From Orychophragmus violaceus (taxonomy: Eukaryota; Streptophyta; Magnoliopsida; Brassicales; Brassicaceae): 64,000 nt of DNA. Below, piece after piece: positions 23,442-34,621 of this stretch. The position numbers and the translations under genes were made by a program. The stretch is taken from NCBI GenBank assembly GCA_030180135.1, contig CM058230.1:21536067-21600066 (forward strand), written 5' to 3'. Under the pieces are notes generated by a model that searched no databases, was not told where the DNA came from, and worked only from the letters and a program-made list of their open reading frames with translations. Numbering within the stretch: the stretch's first letter is position 1; the number at the start of each line of letters is the position of its first letter.

Positions 23442-24608
23442 TGATATACCATGGATTTTAGGGATTTTAACCATGGTATATGTGTTATTTATCGAGTCTT
23501 TTACTATGCTTTAGAGTCTTTTCAGGTGTTTATTAGGTACAAGCACATTTGGAGCATATTTGGTGATTTTGGCACTTTCTGGAGCTAATTAGAGTATTTG
23601 GCCGAGAGATAGAGTTCACTGTTGATATTTCCGAGCTGCAACGATCGTCACACTTATGGCATCGATCGATGCACTAGCGAGATGGGCCAAACAACGGTTT
23701 AATGAAGAACGATGAAATTGCAGTTTTGCCCAGAACGATGGGCCCAAAACGTGTTTTAGGTTATAAAAAGAGTTTTTAAGCCAATGTTTAGGCTATGCTT
23801 TGACAAGCTTTTCTTACGTTAAGTTTTACTCAGAGAGAGTTGAGGGGCTGATCCTGATCTCGGAAGAGACTTGATTTTGAACCCCAGTTCTATTTGATTA
23901 TATGATATTTGGTTTTCTACTTATGATATCTTCTGTCTCGATGAATATGTCTTAGTAGATCACCTGTTAGGTTGAAGGATTCTCATTAAGGATTTCAGAG
24001 AATTATAGTTTAATTAATCTGTAGAGATTCATATCTGGTAGTTCTTTATCTAAGTTGTTCTTAATGCTAATTCTGAAGTAGCTAATCAGAATTATGATGT
24101 TAGGCTGATTAATGCAGCGGAAGTTGGTTAATTTAGCTAGAAAGAACCTAGATAAGCAATTAAACTGTTCGCAAACGGAAGTTTGGTTCAGGTTAATTGT
24201 GAACATATCAAACCTGGAAATAATGCTGGTTTAATCTGTTAGTTCTCGCAAACGAAAGTTTGGTTTGCTGCACTTAGACTTAGAGAATTATCGCAAAGGA
24301 ATTTGGTTAATTCTATATCAGTGTTTGAGTTCTAGAACAGTTACTGATTAGATCTAGATAGATTGATTGCTTGCGTTCCTGATTTCCTGAGAACTCCTGA
24401 AACCTAGCGCTTCGCCTTCTTGCTTACAAACTCACTTGATCTACTTTGCTATTTCCTTTACTGTTTTCACATCTGCTTCGCTTAATTTAAATCTGAACTA
24501 CTAATAATCTATTGTGTGACTGAGAGTCCTTGTGGGATTCGATACCTTATATACTACGATTGCATTAAATGTGCACTTGCAGTAGAATAGGGAAAACTAC
24601 ACCTATCA
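23442..24608 (+). repeat. 5' LTR of Athila-type element A
   Basis: 1167 bp, TGATATACC to CCTATCA. It has one paired palindrome (23637-23673). Near 23733 the block aacgatggg stands where the 3' LTR has a 16-bp longer segment (agatcctgatatttac). Confidence 0.93.
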
Positions 24609-24614
24609 AGTTTT

Positions 24615-24632
24615 TGGCGCCGTTGCTGGGGA
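24615..24632 (+). other. Primer-binding site of element A (tRNA-Asp type)
   Basis: TGGCGCCGTTGCTGGGGA lies 7 bp after the 5' LTR and matches the usual Athila/Tat primer site with one mismatch (T for C) to element B. Confidence 0.9.
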
Positions 24633-24717
24633 CTCTTTGAGTTCACCGATAGATTTAGTATTAGGATTTAGACTAGGCATTCTTTTTAATTTTCTTGTTT
24701 ACTCACGTTTTTGATTT

Positions 24718-26114
24718 TTGGATTCGCTGGGATTCGCACTGCATCGATCGTTGCCACCCTGCATCGATCGACACAAGGCGAGAACAGCGATTCTGAGATC
24801 TGAGACGTTCAATAGGTTCCGCGCCATGGAGCCTGTGATATTGATTCGCGGTGAAAACGGCGTTCTACGAGACCAAGAGGGTCACATATGCAACGCAAAA
24901 GGTCAGAAAATAGATGGGGAAGGAAACCCCATCTTACCAGATTACCATGTATTGGTTGGGCAAGTAGCTGAGATGCAGAATAAGATAGATGACATCCACG
25001 ACATCTTACTTAGGGAGAGACAGTTCCGAGCAGAGGCAAAAACCAATAAATTTGCAGAGGTACACTATATGGCTGGAGCCGACTCTTATGGACATACATT
25101 GGGACATCAGCAGAGACAAGGTTCTAGGCATGCTCAAGGATCAAGAGACCATAATTATACTTCCTATCTGGCACCTCCTACACAAAGGAGAAAACTAGAG
25201 ATGATGATAGAACAATCAATTGAAAAGCAACAGCAGAACACAGCTTCCTTCAGCTCGAAGCTAGTGAACCTGTACACTAATTTGAATCCTTGAACACCCG
25301 TATGAAGCAGCTGGACACACAGATGGATCAAGTTTCAAGTTCTACCCCAAGGAAGGATTCTCAAGAAGCTCATGCCAGCAACATTCCCATTCAGGATGAC
25401 ACACAGATGGATCATGGATCATGTCTAGCAGTTAAGGCTGTGGAATTTGTGGAAGACAGAGGGGGATTTGATGTTGAATTACCTGAGTTTGAAAGCTTCG
25501 ATGCACCTGACTCAACAGAGATTGACATGGATCTCTTGACTTGGATAGTTCAGATTGATGCGGGACCAAGCCAAGGAGAGAAATTTGAGTCTGAGATGGC
25601 TGGAATGGACCGAGAAGCGGATAAACCCGAGACTGTAGCTGAGAAGATAGCATCGATCGTTGCATCACATGCACCGATCGTTGTACCCCGAAAGGAACCA
25701 GTTTCGCTCATATCTCAAGGACCTGCTAAGGAAAGAACCTACAAACCTCCATTACCATTCCCGAAAGCTCCCGTTAAGTCTAAAGACTTGGTTCAGTGCA
25801 CAGTGGTGGTTGACAAGAAGATGGTGGTTCCACACGAGCCTACTCTAACATCTTCAAGGCCTAAAACTGCTCATAAACAGAAGGCTCCGAACATCAAATC
25901 TTTGCCAAAGGTAAAACATAAATCCTCTAAGCTTAAACCTCCTGACTCGACTGTTCGGAACGCGGAAAAAGGTTTTAAGCCTCCCAAGTGTCAATCTCAC
26001 CTTGCATTCCTCCCGACGTTCCTTGGACGACATCATGCTGCTACTGCTTACACACCACCATGGATGATAAGGCATTCACAGAGACACTCAAAGTCTCTGT
26101 TGAAACCTCCATGA
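24718..26114 (+). pseudogene. Shortened Athila gag (capsid and protease cores deleted, one frame shift)
   Basis: The frame aligns by eye with both ends of the gag-pro frame of element B. LIRGENGVLRDQEG matches its N-terminal LIRDAEGVLRDPEN, KLEMMIEQSIEKQQ matches the MEAMMEQLIES segment, and the last residues AYTPPWMIRHSQRHSKSLL match its C-terminus. The capsid (Retrotrans_gag) and aspartic-protease parts are missing. A 1-base frame change near 25290 divides it into two frames. Two paired palindromes (24740-24774, 25650-25685) are translated, the second as a SIVASHAPIVV-like stretch. It can hardly make a working capsid. Any function would be in trans or as RNA. Confidence 0.8.
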
Positions 26115-27025
26115 GTCTGACCTCTTTCCAAAAGTCAAGCTAATGACTTAAAACAAGCGCTGAGTGGGAGGCAACCCACTGATAGGTTTAGTTGTTTTTC
26201 TTTCTTATTTTTGGTGTTTTTCTTAGGATTTCACGTTTTTGTTTTTGCTAAGTTTCAGATGCAGAACTCGAGTCTGGAGATGTGTGACGATCGATGCACT
26301 TGTGCACCGGTCGTTGCGAGGAGATTTGACGAAGTAGGGTAATCGCATTGTGACGATCGTCGCTTCTAAGCAACGGTCGTTGCAATTGGTTCAATTGCAA
26401 AATTAAGGTACGTCGAGCTAAACCGGAATCAATCTGGTTCAACCAGCATCGATCGTTGCTTCTATGCAACAATCGTTGCACCCACGACCAAGGTAAGTTA
26501 CCTTAAACCCTATTTTCTCTCCTTCTTCTCCATTTCTTTTGGTCGACACACCGAGAACCTCCGCCCAAAAATCATTATTTCTTCATCAAATTTCTTGTTT
26601 CCAAGTGCTATCTACTTAATTTTACACTCCCAATCTTTTTTCCCAACCCATATCTCAAGAAATCAAGGTAATGTTCTTCTATTTTCGAATTTTCGGATTG
26701 GATTTTAGGGTTTTAGGGTTTTAGATTTTTGAACCAAAAATGGATGATGCATGCGTAATTAGAACGATTTAGGGTGATGGATGATGATTTTGAACTGATT
26801 TGAGGCAATGTGGCTTGGATTTGACTGATTTTGATGATTTGTTTGCGGCAAAATCGCCTTGTAACGGTCGTTGCTCTCGAGCAACGGTCGTTGCTTTGCA
26901 ATTTTGGGAAATGTTCGATACAACGAAATTGCCTTGCAACGATCGATGCCTTAGATGCAACGGTCGATGCTTCGCGATTTCATAGTGAAATTTTGCCGAG
27001 ACTTATAAATGTTTGAACTCTGTTT
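26115..27025 (+). other. Non-coding region of element A with GTGGG...CCCAC hairpin and five paired palindromes
   Basis: The motif caagcgctgagtgggaggca-acccact (26154-26180) can fold as a small hairpin and is also present in element B. Paired CGATCG-type palindromes stand at 26282-26315, 26350-26384, 26446-26480, 26861-26894 and 26936-26970. The region precedes the env-like gene and may contain its promoter or splice acceptor. Confidence 0.65.
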
Positions 27026-28561
27026 TTGCAGATGGCGTCTCAAAGGCAACCCCGCAAGAAGCGAGCCACAGCTTCCACAGCAACACGACACTACACCCCA
27101 CCACCTCAATGGTTTAGCAGAGAGTCAGAGCCACCCGCACCATACGCCAGATACGGGCCGCCAGTTGCTTTACCTTGGCCCAGAGAGGACGCCACACCGA
27201 TTCAGACGATCAGACAGTGGCCGGAGGACCTTATACGCTTCTTCAAGTCCGCTGAGTTCACCGAGCGGCCATTGCTTAGTCGATGGGACGAGTATGACTC
27301 GCTTCTCTACAGTGGTTGGTGTGGGATGATCATCAAGCCGACAAAGTTCGCTGACTACTCCACCTGCAAGATTCTGGGGATTGATGAGCAGGTACTCGCT
27401 GTATGCAGAGGCATTGGTCTAGGGACAATTCCGATGCGACATTATGATCTCTATCCTGAGCTGGTCAGGCAGTTATTGGCCACTTGCAGAGTGGTTTACT
27501 CGGATCCCGACCACAGGAGCGCTACAGTGGGTGCATTCACCTTCATGAGTTGGGGAGTCAGGTATCGGATTCCTCTACTTGATCTCTGCAGGATCTACGG
27601 GTTCAGTACTGAGCCGAGGCGCATCGCCATGCCACTCGAGTGGGATCCGGTTGAGGCTCGCACATTCTGGGAGAGTATTGGCAGCGGTCGATACAACTCC
27701 AGGACCACACCAGTAGTGCAGATGAGACATCCGGTGCTGCGATATGTCTCGCGTATCTTGTGCTGGAGCTTGCTTTGCAAGTTTGAGGCCAACAAGATAC
27801 GCAAATATGAGATGGAGCTGCTGTTTTTGGGGCTGAGAGATCAGTTTAGAGGTTCTGGCGTGAGAGATCCTACTGCGGGTCTCAACTTGTGAGCTATTTT
27901 CGCACAGCATTTAGTTGATCTGCAGCTGAAGCCGTTTGATGGAGCTGGTACTGAGACGGTAGGGAGTTTACTTACTCCCATTTTTGAGTATTGTGGGATT
28001 CCTCTTCATGGCACAGAGCGTGATACAGCTCGGGAGTTCCTGGATCTCAGCCATTTGCAGAGCGCTACCTGGCTCAAGGAGGGGCGCATTTGGGTTTACA
28101 CTGATCCGACCACTGGGAGGACTGGTATGGAGCTTCCTGCTGCCAGATGGACACAGATTGACACATTAGAGGCACTGAGATTTCAGCCTCCTGAGTCTGC
28201 GCAGCGTGGGATTCCGACTATGGCTCATCCGCTGGGAGAGCCTTCCTCACGAGCTTCGACTTCTGCTGCCCCAAATCCTGCGCCAGCGCCTGCCCCAGTC
28301 GACGTTGTGGGTCCCTTTCCAGAGCCTGCAATGGCTTACGGTGCATACTATGAGGCAGAGTGGAGAGAGAGATCAGATGGTATGTTTCGAGTTCTTTGGA
28401 ACTTCGTGCGTACTTGCAGCTGCAGGAGGCCACCACAGATCCATCAGCCCGTACCTGACCGACGTCGTCGACAGCGATCTCCAGAGGATGCCACTGATCC
28501 CCCAGCTGAGGCAGCCGATGACGATGCACTGTATGGTGGGATAGATGATGTTAGCGAGTGA
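27026..28561 (+). pseudogene. ATHILA ORF1-family (env-position) protein, one in-frame stop
   Basis: This is the protein in the third-ORF or envelope position of Athila elements; its biochemical role is not established. The frame opens with a basic stretch (RQPRKKRA). It then shows the family's conserved blocks LSRWDEYDSLLYSGWCGMI, ILGIDEQVLAVCRGIGLG and FTFMSWGVRYRIPLLDLC, followed by YVSRILCWSLLCKFE. A TGA at 27890-27892 ends the first 288 codons. The same frame continues immediately (AIFAQHLVDLQLKPFDGAG) to 28561, through a proline-rich linker (PNPAPAPAPVDV) and an acidic end. With that single stop ignored, it is about 511 residues and otherwise open, so it decayed recently. I saw no convincing signal peptide. 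Confidence 0.82.
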
Positions 28562-29919
28562 GCGTAGTCTCCATTTTCAGACTTTCGGTTCTGTATTCTG
28601 ACTTTTTCTTTTCTTTTGCACTTTTCTCCTTTTGATTTTTAGGACCCTACTATGTTTGGATGATTTGTACTTTATTTGGTACATCTTTTGCTTCGATTTT
28701 ACTATGTTTCTAGTGTTTTCAGCTTGCAGGTTTTTAAAAAAAAATTGACATAAACCGACGGGCTAACCTGCTAACTAGCTGTCTGATCCGATATGCGCCT
28801 TGCAACGATCGTTGCTGCTTTGAGAAACGATCGACACCCAACAAAATCGCCTAGGATCGATCGACGTACTTAGTGCAACGATCGATGCTTGAGCGACAGA
28901 GGTAATCCCGACAGAACTAAGACATCCATTAACAATTTTTCCTTATTTTTACCAATCCTTCGCTTGACACTACTGGGGACAGTGTGTCTTAAGTGTGGGG
29001 GAGGTGCTACTGACTTTTGTTTTCTGTTTTCTTAAGAGTCAGTCCGTTTTTCAAAAAAATTTGTTTTATTGAGTCAAAATTGTTTAAGTAAGAAACTATG
29101 ATTTTCTGAGAAGATTTACAAGACTTGCAGGAACTTAAGTAACCATTGGGATGAAGTTGCAGGATCTATCTCTGACTATTAGAAAACCCCATCACAGATC
29201 AACTTACTGGGAACACCCACATCACTTCAGGTATCAGAGGATCCTTTTAATGACTTAAACTTAATACTGACTTAGATTTCTCACCTAAGGGCTTGGTATA
29301 CTTTGTGTCGGATTCCCTTGTTAGTTCTGACACAGCTTGTCAACCTATCCTATTTAGTTCCCTTCTCCCCTTCTATAAAGTAAAAAAAAAATAATAATAA
29401 TAAACTGAGGATGAGTTAGTAACTCCAAAGTGATCATGGGAATGGTAGCAAACACTATTTTCTCTCATGTGATCCATGGAATGTGTCCAAAGTACACCCC
29501 ATAACGGGAAGAACACTGATAAAAAAATAAAATGATACCCAGTGGGGAAAAATCAGTTGTTAAAGAAGGGAAAGAGAAGAAAGGGACTAGAGAAAGATAG
29601 TATGGTGGTCTAGAGCTGATAAGGTAAGAATCCATGTGCCCTTTGATCGATACTCCTTAGGTGAGACCGCACTTAAATACTTGCAGAAGTCAGTAGGGAG
29701 AATTTGAATGCTTGAATGTGATTGTGGAGTTTACCTAGGACAGTTGCTAAGTGTGGGGGAAGTACATGTTGGTCTTGATATCCTGTGATTGATTCTTTCA
29801 GTGGTTTACTAAGGGGAATCTGAGTATTGTAGCTTCTAGGATGAAATGAGTTTCTGAAGAGTTTTCAAACCTCTTGACTACATTTAGTTCTTTGTCTTGC
29901 TTGAGGACAAGCAAGAGCT
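28562..29919 (+). other. 3' non-coding region of element A
   Basis: No gene is visible. There are two paired palindromes (28801-28838, 28854-28888) and two extra polypurine-like motifs aagtgtggggga (28991-29002, 29749-29760) ahead of the one next to the LTR. From about 28920 on it is nearly identical to 37630-38615 of element B, which shows common family membership. Confidence 0.75.
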
Positions 29920-29933
29920 AAGTGTGGGGGAGT
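29920..29933 (+). other. Polypurine tract of element A
   Basis: aagtgtgggggagt directly before the 3' LTR. Confidence 0.9.
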
Positions 29934-31116
29934 TGATATACCATGGATTTTAGGGATTTTAACCATGGTATATGTGTTATTTATCGAGTCTTTTACTATG
30001 CTTTAGAGTCTTTTCAGGTGTTTATTAGGTACAAGCACATTTGGAGCATATTTGGTGATTTTGGCACTTTCTGGAGCTAATTAGAGTATTTGGCCGAGAG
30101 ATAGAGTTCACTGTTGATATTTCCGAGCTGCAACGATCGTCACACTTATGGCATCGATCGATGCACTAGCGAGATGGGCCAAACGACAGTTTAATGAAGA
30201 ACGATGAAATTGCAGTTTTGCCCAGAAGATCCTGATATTTACAAAGAAGCCCCAAAACGTGTTTTAGGTTATAAAAAGAGTTTTTAAGCCAATGTTTAGG
30301 CTATGATTTGACAAGCTTTTCTTACGTTAAGTTTTACTCAGAGAGAGTTGAGGGGCTGATCCTGATCTCGGAAGAGACTTGATTTTGAACCCCAGTTCTA
30401 TTTGATTATATGATATTTGGTTTTCTACTTATGATATCTTCTGTCTCGATGAATATGTCTGAGTAGATCACCTGTTAGGTTGAAGGATTCTCATTAAGGA
30501 TATCAGAGAATTATAGTTTAATTAATCTGTAGAGATTCATATCTGCTAGTTCTTTATCTAAGTTGTTCTTAATGCTAATTCTGAAGTAGCTAATCAGAAT
30601 TATGATGTTAGGCTGATTAATGCAGCGGAAGTTGGTTAATTTAGCTAGAAAGAACCTAGATAAGCAATTAAACTGTTCGCAAACGGAAGTTTGGTTCAGG
30701 TTAATTGTGAACATATCAAACCTGGAAATAATGCTGGTTTAATCTGTTAGTTCTCGCAAACGAAAGTTTGGTTTGCTGCACTTAGACTTAGAGAATTATC
30801 GCAAAGGAATTTGGTTAATTCTATATCAGTGTTTGAGTTCTAGAACAGTTATTGATTAGATCTAGATAGATTGATTGCTTGTGTTCCTGATTTCCTGAGA
30901 ACTCCTGAAACCTAGCGCTTCGCCTTCTTGCTTACAAACTCACTTGATCTACTTTGCTATTTCGTTTACTGTTTTCACATCTGCTTCGCTTAATTTAAAT
31001 CTGAACTACTAATAATCTATTGTGTGACTGAGAGTCCTTGTGGGATTCGATATCTTATATACTACGATTGCATTAACTGTGCACTTGCAGTAGAATAGGG
31101 AAAACTACACCTATCA
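29934..31116 (+). repeat. 3' LTR of Athila-type element A
   Basis: 1183 bp. It has a paired palindrome at 30129-30165. Around 30227-30251 it carries gatcctgatatttacaaag, absent from its own 5' LTR but present in the LTRs of element B. Confidence 0.93.
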
Positions 31117-31121
31117 CTTGG

Positions 31122-33142
31122 TCGAACAACCAGCCCTTAAACCCAATTGCGAAAAAACTAGACCGCCTTCTTTCAAATTCCCACTGGCTTATCATCCACC
31201 CTTACAGCTCCTCTACCTTCCATCCTCCTGGTAAACTTTCAGACCATTGCCCAGCAATCTTAGACCTATCCTACCCTCTACCACAACCCGGTACCCGCCC
31301 CTTTAAATTTCTGAACTTTCTCACTAAACACCCGGATTTCACAAGCACGGTTGAGGCAGCGTGGTTACAAGCTGGAGGACAGGCGTTGAATTTAGCAAAT
31401 CTTTGCTATAAGCTAAGGAAAATCAAGGGGTCACTTAAGAAGCTAAACAGAGAGAATTTTTCAAACATTCAAGTGAGAGTAAACACTACTAACCGTTTAC
31501 TTTTAGATGTGCAGGATCAGGCGCTTCATCAACCATCCACATATTTATTCCAGCTACAAAGAGACCTGCAATCAAAGCTAGCTCAACTTAGACTAATAGA
31601 AGAGGCTTTCTTTAGGCAAAAGTCAAGCATCAACTGGCTTAAGGAAGGGGACTCAAATACCGTGTTCTTCTTCAGATCTTGTGTTTCTAGAGCAGCTTTC
31701 AATTCCATCAGGCTCTTTATTCTCCCTTCTGGAATGGTGATCTCTGATCCACATCAAATGAGCTCTTTGGCAGTGCAGTACTTCCAGGATATTCTGGCCC
31801 CTCACCATCTTGCGCCGATTTCCTTATCTCTTCTCTGGTTTCAAGAGATTACTAATTTCAGATGTTCTCCTGCAAGCAAACTTAACTTTTCATGTCTTTC
31901 ATCGAGAGAACCATAAGCAAAACGCTTCTGAAAATGAATCATTCAAAATCACCTGGTCCAGACAGTTTCTCCTCCGGCTTCTTTAAAGCAACTTGGCACT
32001 TGCTAGGTAATGAGGTTGTCCAGTCAATTGGAGGATTCTTCATCTATGGTTTTCTTCCTTCTTGTGTTAATGCCACCATTCTAGCCTTGGTCCCCAAGAA
32101 ACCAGGTGCGTCAGCTATCTCTGCCTTCAGGCCCATCTCCTGCTGCAATTCAATCTACAAAACCATTTCAAAAATCCTAGTGTCAAAGCTCAAGCCAATA
32201 CTTCCTGATCTTATTCTACCTAATCAAACGGCGTTTGTTCAAGGAAGGCTCTTAATTGAAAACACTGTCCTAGCTGCTGACATAATGAATGGCTATCACA
32301 AGAACTCTGGCACAAAACGGATAGCCATAAAAGTGGACATAGCTAAGGCGTTTGATACAATAAGATGGGAGTTTATCATGACAATTCTTCGGAGCATTGA
32401 GATTCCGGAAGTTTACCTCTCTTGGATTTTCGCATGTATCTCAACTCCTTCATTCTCAGTAGGCTTCAATGGAACGGTCCAAGGCTACTTTAAAGGAAAG
32501 AGGGGAATCAGGCAAGGAGATCCCCTCTCCCCATATCTCTTTGTCCTGGCAATGAACATACTGTCAATTATGCTCAACTGTGCTGCAGAGGAAGGAAAAA
32601 TAAGATACCACAAAGATTGTAAAAATTCAAAACTCACACATCTTTGTTTTGCGGATGGCCTGCTGATATTTGTTGAAGGGTCTCTCTCATCTGTGGAAAA
32701 CACCATATCAGTGCTCAAGGAGTTTGAAACTATGTCTGGTCTTGCTATGAGCATTCAGAAAACCTCTTTCTTTCCTTGTGGCCTCACTGCACAAGAATCA
32801 GAAGAAATCAGATTGTCTACAGGCCTTTCACAATGTTCTCTTCCTATTAGATATCTAGGGGTTCCCTTAACCACAAAAAAACTTACCAAGTCTTACTGTG
32901 CTCCCCTGATCCAGTCGGTCAAAGGAAAGATATCCTCATGGTCAACAAGGTCTCTTTCATTTGCAAGACGCCTTCTTCTCATTAAGTCTGTCATCAATGG
33001 AATTTCACACTTCTGGTGTGCTTCTTTTGTCCTGCCAAAATCAATTATCAAATTGATTAATTCCTTGTGCAATAGTTTCTTGTGGAGTGGGCAAATTGAG
33101 CAGAGATACACTGCGAGAGTAGCTTGGGAGACTACTACAAAA
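31122..33142 (+). pseudogene. LINE ORF2, part 2: end of endonuclease and reverse transcriptase with FADG instead of FADD
   Basis: It resumes exactly where part 1 stopped (WSNNQPLNPIAKKLDRLL; SDHCPAILDL is the conserved endonuclease end near 31240). INWLKEGDSNT marks the linker before the reverse transcriptase. A frame change lies near 31890-31916. The polymerase core then reads clearly: HSKSPGPDSFSSGFFK, FRPISCCNSIYK, KVDIAKAFDTI, RGIRQGDPLSPYLFVL. The catalytic box near 32646-32660 is FADG where active enzymes have FADD, so one of the metal-binding aspartates is lost. Element B interrupts at 33143 after WETTTK. Confidence 0.9.
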
Positions 33143-34360
33143 TGATATATCATGGTTTTTACCGGTTTTATGCCATGATATAGTTGTGTTTTTAGTGTCT
33201 TTTGTGTTCTTTTAGAGTCTTTTACATGTATAATCAGGTTTGGAGCTGAATTGGAGATAATGGAGCATTTTGGAGATTTTTGGAGTGTTTGGCCGAGAGA
33301 TAGAGTTCACTGTCCGAAACAGAGAAAGGTGTCGATCGTTGCACACCTGCAACGGTCGATGCACCAGCGAGATGGGCCAAAAACTCGGCGGTTTAGAAGA
33401 ATCAAGATATTGCACTTTGATCCAGAAGTTCCTGATATTTACAAAGAAGCCCCTGGCCGAGATTAGACCTATATAATAGAGTTTTTAGTGTTTTAATCAG
33501 ATACGCTACATACGCTTTACATTACGCTTTGATAATTAAGAGCAGAGGATTTTTAGAGCTTTTGGGGCTGATCTGAACCTGTTACATCATCTGTATTTGG
33601 AGAAGATTTCGAACCCCTTTAATCTTTTATCTTTTATGCAATCTATTATTTCTATGATTATGTTTTCATCAATCATGTCTGAGTAGATTCCTTGTTAGGT
33701 TTAGGGTTTCTCACATAGGATTTCATGACCTGCTAGACTTGTTCAATTTCAGTTAAGGATTCAAACTATATCTGTTCTTCAATTTAATTGTGCTTAAAGC
33801 TAGTTCTAACCTGATCAATTAGAATCTAGATCTTAGGTTGCTAAATACGTCACGGAAGTGGGGTTTAGGAATCTGAACTAATTAAATTGGGCAATTAAAC
33901 TTTGCGCAAACGGAAGTTTGGTTTAGGATAATTGTGAACATATCAAACCTGGAATTAATGCTAGTTTAATCTGTTAGTTCTCGCAAACGAAAGTTTGGTT
34001 TGCTGCACTTAGACTTAGAGAATTATCGCAAAGGAATTTGGTTAATTCTATATCTGTGTTTTGAGTTCTAGAACTGTGCTTAATTAGATCCTTGCTGAAT
34101 GAACTGTCTGCTTGTCTGATTTCCTGAGAACGCCCTAGACTTAGCGCTCTTAATAACTTGCTTTCACAACCGTTAATCTCTGCTACTGATTTACTTTCTC
34201 GTATTGCTTTTAATTCAATTACATTGCTTTCTTCCTAGTTAAATTCCTGTTCTTGAGCTATTGAACACCGGAGTCTCTGTGGATTTCGATACCCTATATA
34301 CTACATTGATATTGCTGTGCACTTGCAGTTTAGTATAGGGATTAAAACCTGAGCCTATCA
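33143..34360 (+). repeat. 5' LTR of Athila-type element B
   Basis: 1218 bp, with a paired palindrome at 33329-33363. Confidence 0.94.
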
Positions 34361-34366
34361 AGTTTT

Positions 34367-34384
34367 TGGCGCCGTTGCCGGGGA
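34367..34384 (+). other. Primer-binding site of element B (tRNA-Asp type)
   Basis: TGGCGCCGTTGCCGGGGA, the consensus Athila/Tat primer site, 6 bp after the LTR. Confidence 0.93.
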
Positions 34385-34621
34385 CTCTTTGAGTCTTCGA
34401 TAGCTTCGAGCCTAGGGTTTCACTAGGATTTTTAGTTTTCTTTTCGTTTTTGTTTTTGTTTTTTTTAGTTACTGACTTTCTCGGTTTCTCTCTGTCGCAG
34501 GTACCGATTTCGCCTTGCGTCGATTGTTGCACCCTTGCATCGTTCGACACTAGGCGATTTGAGATTGAACCGATCGTTGCACTGATAGCATCGATCGTTG
34601 CTGGACGATTACAGACAGTTT

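Larger units (their letters stand above)
23442..31116 (+). mobile_element. Athila-type Gypsy element A (non-autonomous; keeps the ATHILA ORF1/env-like gene, lacks pro-pol)
   Basis: LTRs at 23442-24608 (1167 bp) and 29934-31116 (1183 bp) run from TGATAT to CTATCA. The target duplication CTTGG stands at 23437-23441 and 31117-31121. A tRNA-Asp-type primer site and a GTGTGGGGGAG polypurine tract complete the structure. Inside are a shortened gag reading frame, a C-terminal gag-pro tail, the ATHILA ORF1-like gene and 1.4 kb of non-coding sequence. There is no protease core, reverse transcriptase or integrase. The LTRs differ by about 11 substitutions plus one replaced block, so this insertion looks older than element B. 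Confidence 0.93.

Noticed and set aside
27575..27910. Antisense frames under the Athila ORF1-family gene
   Set aside because: Shadow of the plus-strand gene, whose conserved blocks explain the sequence.
33212..33476. Short frames in both LTRs of element B on both strands
   Set aside because: They lie wholly in LTR sequence and repeat in 38699-38963 for that reason.
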